A stretch of 18,276 bases of DNA from Candidatus Pacearchaeota archaeon (GTDB lineage: Archaea; Nanobdellota; Nanobdellia; Pacearchaeales; GW2011-AR1), in contig JAGLLG010000018.1 of NCBI GenBank assembly GCA_023140635.1, forward strand, positions 1 to 18,276, given 5' to 3'. The notes beneath the pieces were generated by a model. It did no database searches. It was not told the DNA's origin and was given only the letters and a program-made list of their open reading frames with translations. Position 1 is the stretch's first letter; every line of letters begins with the position of its first letter. A program made the translations under genes and the position numbers. Shown here piece after piece: positions 12,292 to 18,276 of this stretch.

Positions 12292-15087
12292 ATGATAAAA
12301 GAATTCAGCGAAGAAGAAATTTTAAAGTTTTGGGAAAAGAGTAAAATCTACGAAAAATCCAAAAAGAAAAACATAAACGGAGAAAAATTCTATATGATGG
12401 ACGGACCCCCTTACGCCACAGGACATATTCATATGGGCACAGCCTTAAACAAAATTTCTAAAGATATTGCTATGCGGGCACAAAGACTCCAAGGAAAAAA
12501 TGTGTTTGACAGATGCGGATATGATACTCATGGAGTTCCGATAGAATTCAAAGTAGAAAAAGAAATAGGAGCAAGGACCAAACAAGACATTGAAAAATTC
12601 GGTGTGAAAAAATTCGTGAAAAAATGCAAAGAATATGCAACAAAATTCATAGGAATAATGGGTCCAGAATTTAGAAACCTTGGAGTTTGGATGGACTTCG
12701 ATAATCCTTATCTTACACTAGATACAAAATACATAGAAACAATTTGGGACACCTTCAAAATTGCAGATGAGAAAGGCCTTCTTTACTTGGGAAAATACCC
12801 TGTCCATAATTGTCCTCGTTGTGCAACCGCGGTTTCCTTTAACGAAATTGAATATGCAAAACAAAAAGATACATCAATCTTTGTAAAATTTCCTCTGAAA
12901 GATAAAGAAAATACCTACTTAATCATCTGGACTACAACACCTTGGACACTCCCTGCAAATACAGGAGTCATGGTGAATCCCAATGTGGATTACCAACAAA
13001 TAGAATTGTCTTCAGGAGAAAATTGGATTATCGCCAAAAAACTTGTACCAGAAATTATGGCTAAATTAGAGATGGGTTTTACAGCAAAAGAAGAGTTCAA
13101 AGGAAAAGAAATGGTTGGATGGACTTACGAAAACCCCCTATCAAAACATTTGAAACTAAAATTAAAAGACGCATACAGAATAGTTCCTTCCGCAAGATAT
13201 GTAACAACCGAAGAAGGAACAGGTCTAGTACATTGCGCACCAGGTCACGGAAAGGAAGATTATGAAGTTGGAAAAGAATTCGGTCTCGACGCACCCTGTC
13301 CTGTAGATATTAATGGATTGCTAACTGAAGAAACAGGAAAATATGCCGGTAAAAAAGCAAGAGTTGTAGACGCAGAAATCACCGAAGATTTAGAAGCAGA
13401 AAACGCTATAGTCTATAAATTTTCATATACTCACGACTATCCTCTTTGCTGGAGATGTAAATCACCTCTTCTAATGATTTCACAACCACAATGGTTCTTA
13501 AAAATTTCAGGAATCCAAAAACAAATCCTCAAGGAAAACGAAAAAACCAACTGGATACCAAAATGGATGCAACTCAGAATGAAAGCTTGGTTAGAGGGAA
13601 TTTCCGACTGGCCAATCTCAAGGAAAAGATACTGGGGGACTCCATTACCAATTTGGATCTGCGATAAATGTGACGAAAAAAAAGTAGTAGGATCATTAAA
13701 AGAATTAGAAAAACTCTCTGGAAAGAAAATAAAAGAAATTCACAAACCTGAAATCGACGAAGTAAAAATAAAATGCTCCTGTGGAGGGAAAATGTCAAGA
13801 GTTCAAGAAATTTTAGACGTTTGGTTTGATTCTGGAGTTTCAAGTTGGGCAGCATTAAACTACATGGAAGATAAAACTCAATTCAAAAAATTCTGGCCAG
13901 CAAACATAAATCTTGAAGGAAAAGACCAGATTCGAGGCTGGTGGAACTCCCAATTTATTTTATCACAAATAAAATTCGATAAAAAACCTTTTGATAATAT
14001 TTTAGTCCATGGTATGGTTCTCGATATGGGAAAGAAAAAAATGTCCAAATCCGATGGAAACGTTATTACACCAGCAGAGGTAATTAAAAAATATAACAGA
14101 GATTTCTTAAGATACTACTTTGCAAAAATTTCGAAAGGAGAAGACTTCTCATTTCAAGAAAGAGAATTTAAAGAGATAAGAAAGACATTCATGATACTAT
14201 CAAACACCACAAAATTTGTAAGTCAACTAAAAGGATCAAAAAGCAGACAAACCTTCGAAGACAAATGGATTACATCAAGATTCAACAGAACAATTAAAGA
14301 AGTAACAATAGCTTACAATAATTTCAATTTTCCAGAGGTCACAAAACTCCTAGAAGATTTTCTCGTAAATGATTTATCAAGAACCTATATTAAGATAATT
14401 CGAGAAAGAGCAGACGAAACAAAAGAATTGCTTGAAGATATTTTAATAGGAGTTGTAAAACTTTTCGCACCAATAGCCCCATTTATAACAGAAGAAATCT
14501 GGCAAAATCTGTTAGAACAAAAGAAAGTAAGCGAAGAATCTATTCACTTATCCCTGCTTCCTAAGAATGATAATAAAAAAGTGAACGACAAATTAGAAGA
14601 GGAATTTGACGTAACTCTTAAACTAATTGAAGAAGGTTTAGCAAGAAGGGACGAAAAACAAATAGGATTAAAATGGCCCCTTGCAAAAGCAACAATCAAA
14701 TCCCCTATAAAGCCTAACAAGGAACTAGAAGTTATTATCAAAAATCAATTGAATATCAAAGAATTAATCTATAAGAAAGGTGAAAACTTTGAAATAATCC
14801 TTGATACAAAACTGACTCCTGAACTAGAATCTGAAGGTTTCGCTAGGGAAATTACAAGAAAAATTCAAGCAGCGAGAAAAAAAGCAGATCTAGTAACGAC
14901 TGATAGAATTGAATTAGAGATTTTCTCAGAATTCAACGATAAATTAGAAACTCAGTCCGATTTTATAAAAGAGCGGGTCGGAGCAAAAATTATTTCATTT
15001 AGTAAATCAAAGAAAAAATTTAGCTACTCCGAAGAAGGGAAAATCAAAGATAAAAATTTCATAATCCAGTTTGATAAAATTAATTAG
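12292..15087 (+). CDS. ileS: Isoleucyl-tRNA synthetase
   Basis: A 931-residue class I aminoacyl-tRNA synthetase that charges tRNA-Ile and edits misactivated valine. The ATP-binding HIGH motif is HIHMG (45-49) and KMSKS is exact (583-587). The editing domain shows TTTPWTLP (214-221) and the later GTGLVHCAPGHG. A zinc site is formed by C457, C460, C495 and C497. DVWFDSG (509-515) follows, typical of IleRS. The anticodon-binding domain covers about 640-800 and the archaeal/eukaryotic-type tail begins near EGFAREITRKIQAARK. It is shorter than many archaeal IleRS (about 1,030-1,060), mostly in the C-terminus. It lies downstream of dph5 with a 20-nt gap and no clear Shine-Dalgarno site. Confidence 0.97.
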   Translation: MIKEFSEEEILKFWEKSKIYEKSKKKNINGEKFYMMDGPPYATGHIHMGTALNKISKDIAMRAQRLQGKNVFDRCGYDTHGVPIEFKVEKEIGARTKQDIEKFGVKKFVKKCKEYATKFIGIMGPEFRNLGVWMDFDNPYLTLDTKYIETIWDTFKIADEKGLLYLGKYPVHNCPRCATAVSFNEIEYAKQKDTSIFVKFPLKDKENTYLIIWTTTPWTLPANTGVMVNPNVDYQQIELSSGENWIIAKKLVPEIMAKLEMGFTAKEEFKGKEMVGWTYENPLSKHLKLKLKDAYRIVPSARYVTTEEGTGLVHCAPGHGKEDYEVGKEFGLDAPCPVDINGLLTEETGKYAGKKARVVDAEITEDLEAENAIVYKFSYTHDYPLCWRCKSPLLMISQPQWFLKISGIQKQILKENEKTNWIPKWMQLRMKAWLEGISDWPISRKRYWGTPLPIWICDKCDEKKVVGSLKELEKLSGKKIKEIHKPEIDEVKIKCSCGGKMSRVQEILDVWFDSGVSSWAALNYMEDKTQFKKFWPANINLEGKDQIRGWWNSQFILSQIKFDKKPFDNILVHGMVLDMGKKKMSKSDGNVITPAEVIKKYNRDFLRYYFAKISKGEDFSFQEREFKEIRKTFMILSNTTKFVSQLKGSKSRQTFEDKWITSRFNRTIKEVTIAYNNFNFPEVTKLLEDFLVNDLSRTYIKIIRERADETKELLEDILIGVVKLFAPIAPFITEEIWQNLLEQKKVSEESIHLSLLPKNDNKKVNDKLEEEFDVTLKLIEEGLARRDEKQIGLKWPLAKATIKSPIKPNKELEVIIKNQLNIKELIYKKGENFEIILDTKLTPELESEGFAREITRKIQAARKKADLVTTDRIELEIFSEFNDKLETQSDFIKERVGAKIISFSKSKKKFSYSEEGKIKDKNFIIQFDKIN

Positions 15088-15098
15088 CGTCGAGAAAA

Positions 15099-15112
15099 TC
15101 TATTTTTTACCC
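15099..15112 (+). terminator. Possible T-tract terminator after ileS
   Basis: A T-rich run (CTATTTTTTACCCC) 12-25 bases after the ileS stop. Archaeal transcription often ends at T tracts. No hairpin accompanies it, so this is a weak call. Confidence 0.3.
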
Positions 15113-15140
15113 CTCTAGTCAGGGACAATTCAAAGAAACA

Positions 15141-15170
15141 TTTAAATACTATTCTACACTAGAACGAGTA
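15141..15170 (+). promoter_or_regulatory. TATA box and imperfect dyad at the TrmB start
   Basis: TTTAAATA (15141-15148) is centred 25.5 nt before the ATG. Overlapping it and the start site is an imperfect inverted repeat, TACT-x-TTCT against AGAA-xx-AGTA (15147-15170). This placement would let a bound protein block transcription, as expected for autoregulation by the TrmB protein. Confidence 0.5.
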
Positions 15171-15976
15171 TGATCGTCAAGGATGAATTTTTGAGTAGGC
15201 TGAGAAAAATATTTGATCTTAATTTATATGAAGTAAAGGTTTGGACAGCACTTTTATCTAGAGGGACTTCAACTGCAGGTGAACTTTCCTCCATTTCAGA
15301 TGTACCACGTTCTCGAACCTATGATATCCTAGAATCACTTGAGAAAAAAGGATTTATTGTTATGAAATTGGGTAAGCCAATCAAATTCGTTGCATTAAAA
15401 CCTGAAGAAGTAATTGAACGAGTAAAAAAGAATCTTGTAGTTACTGCAAAAGAAAAATCACAGAGACTAGAAAAATTAAAAGGAGAGGACATCCTGACGG
15501 AATTAACAGGTATCTTTTCTGACGGAATTAAATACGTTGAATCATCAGACCTATCTGGAGCACTAAAAGGAAGACAAAATATCTACAATCATTTAGATAT
15601 GCTAATAAGGGAAGCACAACAAACAATCACGCTTGTAACAACTTCAGACGGTCTAAGCAGGAAGTTAGAGATTCTTCTACCAAGTTTAGAAAAAGCAAAA
15701 AAGCGAGGAGTTAAAATAAGAATTGCTGCACCAATAACTGCAGAGAATAAGAAAATTGCAAAAGAATTTGCAAAAGTAGCAGAAGTCAAAGATATTGGAG
15801 ATCTTCGAGCGAGGTTTATGATAATCGATAGTGAGCAATTAATGTTTATGCTTCTAAACGACGAAGAGGTCCATCCAAGCTATGATGTTGGAGTTTGGTT
15901 AAACACAGAGTTCTTCGCTCAAGCATTAGAACAACTTTTTGAAATCACTTGGAACAATTTTAAAGCTATTAAATAG
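15170..15976 (+). CDS. TrmB-family transcriptional regulator
   Basis: A 268-residue regulator. The N-terminal winged helix-turn-helix covers about residues 17-77 (NLYEVKVWTALLSRG, then SDVPRSRTYDILESLEKKGF as the recognition region and the wing VMKLGKPIKFVA). A helical linker (80-108) leads to a PLD-like effector domain (about 115-268) with LVTTSDGLSRKL and RARFMIIDSEQLMFML. TrmB proteins control sugar uptake and metabolism genes or act globally. The ligand here is unknown. The gene is leaderless by TATA position, and a dyad at its start suggests self-control. The adjacent secreted beta-helix protein gene 54 nt downstream is a possible target. Confidence 0.9.
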   Translation: MIVKDEFLSRLRKIFDLNLYEVKVWTALLSRGTSTAGELSSISDVPRSRTYDILESLEKKGFIVMKLGKPIKFVALKPEEVIERVKKNLVVTAKEKSQRLEKLKGEDILTELTGIFSDGIKYVESSDLSGALKGRQNIYNHLDMLIREAQQTITLVTTSDGLSRKLEILLPSLEKAKKRGVKIRIAAPITAENKKIAKEFAKVAEVKDIGDLRARFMIIDSEQLMFMLLNDEEVHPSYDVGVWLNTEFFAQALEQLFEITWNNFKAIK

Positions 15977-16030
15977 ATTTTCTAGATTATAGATATCACA
16001 CTCAAGAGAAGAACTACCAACAAGAATCTA

Positions 16031-18276
16031 ATGCGAGTTTTGAATAATAAATCTATTTTAGTATTTTTGTTTTTTATATTCTTAATTAGATCTGTTAGCG
16101 GGGCGACTTATTATATCTCTCCTATAGGTAATGATATAACTGGAGCCGGAACCACAGAAAATCCTTGGGCGACGTTGCATAAGGCTTTTGGGGAGATGGT
16201 TGGAGGGGATACGTTGATTTTGAAGGATGGGGTTTATACTGGGGATGCAAATGTTGTGGATCATTCACATCACCCCCCAAATGGAAATGACAGTTCTTAT
16301 ACTATTTTCCTAGCAGAAAATAATGGAGAAGTAATATTTGATGGTGAAGGGATCAGACAAATGCTTCTATTACTGGGAGGGGGTATCGGAGGAAATTTTC
16401 ATCACATATCGTTTGAAGGGATTGTATGGAGAAATAGCTCTAGCAGTCTTGTTACAGTAACTTTTGCAGATCATATCAAATTTTTTCATTGTGGAACCTA
16501 TGATGCAGGAGGTTCAGGCCAGTGTTGTGATTCTTTCAGTGTTTCTCACAGTAGTTATATCCTTTTTGAGGATTGCTGGAGTTATGGAGCTGGCCGTAAA
16601 CATTTTTATATTGGAAAATCGGCTGAAAAGGTCATCGTTCGTAGAGGTGTTGTCAGACATGATAGACATTTTGATTATGCAGATCAGGAAGCATTCATGT
16701 TATATGATAGTAAGGAAGTAGAGTTACAAAATTGTATTAGTATAGATGGGGATCAGGGAAATTACTATACTGGAGGGAATCTTGTAGCTAAAAGCTTCAC
16801 TGCAAGAGACATAGAGGGGGGATTTGCCTTGGAGGATTGCTATATACGTGGTAGTATAAGTATCGGAAATGATGATATGATGGGTGCTTTAGGTTCATCA
16901 CATAATCCTGTTACTTTTATAGATTTTATTCACTGGGATAGTATTTGGGGAAATCGATTAAGAGGTTCAGGTGCGATATTTGATCATTGTACTTTAGGAA
17001 ATGTTACAGGTACTGGAACATCCTCTCCATTGATGTATCTTGAGATGCACGACCCAATTATAAATTCTCTTCTTTATAGTGCTCCCAATGGGATTTGGGC
17101 TGCAGTCGGAAATGATTATAATTCTTTATACAATGTTGATGATGAATATTCAGGTTGTTCAGCAGGGGGTCATTCTTATTGTAACGCTAACTCTAATGCC
17201 ATTGATCCTATCAATGGCACTCCTGGCAACGGAGTTCCTGCATTAAAATATCTTTTAAAAATAGAAGACGGTTCTGATTTAGATGGTAAGGCATCTGATG
17301 GTAATGATATCGGAGCAACAATTTTAAAAAGAGTTGGAAAAACTGGAACTTTATGGGGTGAACCTGGATACAATCTTTTGCAAGATGGGACCAACGGTCA
17401 AGCAGATGAAAATCTTTGGCCATTTCCAAATGAAGACTTAATAAAAGAACATATGAAAACGTATTCGTATGATGATGGTAATTTAATGGGGGACAGAGGA
17501 TTCTGCGTCGACGGCAACGGACTCTACGACGGACCAATAACCCTAACCTCCTATATCTGGGAATACCTCAACAACTCTTGCCCTCCAGAAATCTGCAACT
17601 ACAATATCTCAAACTGCACCGACGCTGGTGGAACCTGCCAACCAAATTCTTGTAGTAGTTATCAAAACTGTTCGGGCTTGATAGGGACTTGCTCGTCTGG
17701 AAACTGTTGTTTGGGGGCTTGCACAGAAATAGTTTGTGTTGACAGCGACGGGGATGGTTATAATGTTTCTCAAACTGGTTGCGGAATCGCAGACTGCAAC
17801 GACTCAAACCCCTCAATCTATCCAGGAGCAATAGAAATCTGTGGGAATGGTGTCGACGAGGATTGCGATGGAAGTGACCTATCCTGCAATGCTTCCCTAA
17901 CAATCTCCGACATCACAGCAACGCCTTCTTCGACATCAGCGACGGTGAGTTGGACGACGGATGAGTTGGCGAGTTCTATTGTGGAGTATGGGTTGACGGC
18001 GAGTTATGGGAACAGCATCGACGCTTTGTCTTTGGTTCTTTCGCATTTGGTGAGTTTGACTGGTTTGGAGTCGGGGACGTTGTATCATTATCGGGTTTTG
18101 AGTAATGATTCTTCTGGGGATGAGGCTGTTTCGGGGGATGGTGTTTTTACGACGACGATTGAGAGTGGAGGAGATGATGGTGGAATTAGTGGTGGAAGTT
18201 CCGGCGGTGGTTCGAGTGGGGGAGGTTCTTCTTCGGCGGAGTGTGTTTTGACGAATGCGTTTTGGTCTGTGGTTTC
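16031..18276 (+). CDS. Secreted multidomain beta-helix protein (C-terminus beyond the window)
   Basis: An open frame of 748 codons with no stop before the right edge. Residues 1-25 form a signal peptide (basic start, hydrophobic core VFLFFIFLI, SVSGA end). From residue 26, YYISPIGND and ENPWATLHKAF open a right-handed beta-helix resembling polysaccharide-lyase or surface beta-helix proteins, extending to about residue 400. Residues 517-565 are Cys-rich. Residues about 568-620 match the MopE-type putative metal-binding motif (DSDGDGYN, DCNDSNPSIYPGA, EICGNGVDEDCDG). Residues about 622-705 form a fibronectin III-like domain (ATVSWTTDE, VEYG, YHYRVLS). A Gly/Ser-rich linker follows (713-736). 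It is likely cell-surface or secreted, for adhesion or glycan binding. Composition differs between segments. Confidence 0.87.
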   Translation, partial: MRVLNNKSILVFLFFIFLIRSVSGATYYISPIGNDITGAGTTENPWATLHKAFGEMVGGDTLILKDGVYTGDANVVDHSHHPPNGNDSSYTIFLAENNGEVIFDGEGIRQMLLLLGGGIGGNFHHISFEGIVWRNSSSSLVTVTFADHIKFFHCGTYDAGGSGQCCDSFSVSHSSYILFEDCWSYGAGRKHFYIGKSAEKVIVRRGVVRHDRHFDYADQEAFMLYDSKEVELQNCISIDGDQGNYYTGGNLVAKSFTARDIEGGFALEDCYIRGSISIGNDDMMGALGSSHNPVTFIDFIHWDSIWGNRLRGSGAIFDHCTLGNVTGTGTSSPLMYLEMHDPIINSLLYSAPNGIWAAVGNDYNSLYNVDDEYSGCSAGGHSYCNANSNAIDPINGTPGNGVPALKYLLKIEDGSDLDGKASDGNDIGATILKRVGKTGTLWGEPGYNLLQDGTNGQADENLWPFPNEDLIKEHMKTYSYDDGNLMGDRGFCVDGNGLYDGPITLTSYIWEYLNNSCPPEICNYNISNCTDAGGTCQPNSCSSYQNCSGLIGTCSSGNCCLGACTEIVCVDSDGDGYNVSQTGCGIADCNDSNPSIYPGAIEICGNGVDEDCDGSDLSCNASLTISDITATPSSTSATVSWTTDELASSIVEYGLTASYGNSIDALSLVLSHLVSLTGLESGTLYHYRVLSNDSSGDEAVSGDGVFTTTIESGGDDGGISGGSSGGGSSGGGSSSAECVLTNAFWSVV

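Noticed and set aside
13097..14741. Minus-strand frames within ileS
   Set aside because: They lie opposite well-conserved IleRS motifs and have no promoter or recognisable domain.
17211..17903. Two minus-strand frames (17211-17537 and 17568-17903) under the surface-protein gene
   Set aside because: Their translations are His/Arg/Cys/Leu-rich low-quality sequence, as expected opposite a Gly/Asn/Asp/Ser-rich coding frame, and the plus-strand frame is open with recognisable domains.

Overview
The window is AT-rich archaeal DNA. The archaeal-type IleRS, diphthine synthase, archaeal class I CCA-adding enzyme, Trm5-like methyltransferase, OapC/ArvC zinc-ribbon protein, DUF357 protein and TrmB regulator all point to Archaea. 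The compact genes and several proteins of a style typical of Pacearchaeota/Woesearchaeota suggest a DPANN archaeon; that placement is inferred from family resemblance, not from a search. Most first genes have a TATA box (often the palindrome TTTATAAA) centred 24.5-26.5 nt before the start codon, which implies leaderless mRNAs. Genes inside operons overlap the previous stop by 4 nt, and a few starts have Shine-Dalgarno sites.

Left part (1-2640): the first 23 bases are the 5' end of a minus-strand UMP-kinase-like gene (pyrH) that leaves the window. An AAA_14/DUF4143 ATPase gene follows, and then a second, truncated copy of the pyrH promoter and 5' end, so the ATPase sits between two copies of one gene's 5' end. 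Three small genes come next: a membrane protein and two unknowns.

Middle, mostly minus strand (2640-7540): a two-gene operon encodes a coiled-coil-like protein and a proline-rich protein whose C-terminus resembles the N-terminal domain of secretion ATPases. A DUF357 gene follows. Then come an intronless tRNA-Trp(CCA) with an unusual A19-U56 pair and a displaced 20-bp copy of its 3' end, a small Cys-containing ORF, an overlapping NYN nuclease/PIN nuclease pair, and an overlapping pair of a helix-turn-helix-like protein and a GNAT acetyltransferase.

Translation-related part (7591-15087): a PIN protein, the CCA-adding enzyme, OapC/ArvC, a small membrane protein, a Trm5-like tRNA methyltransferase, a MaoC-like hot-dog protein, dph5 and ileS. 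Several of these work on tRNA maturation, tRNA charging or EF2 modification. Two divergent gene pairs here each appear to share one palindromic TATA box, with exactly 50 nt between the start codons in both cases.

Right part (15170-18276): a TrmB-family regulator with a dyad at its start site, then a large secreted protein (signal peptide, beta-helix, Cys-rich segment, MopE-like metal-binding motif, fibronectin III-like domain, Gly/Ser linker) open to the window edge. Its segments differ sharply in base composition, suggesting a mosaic gene.
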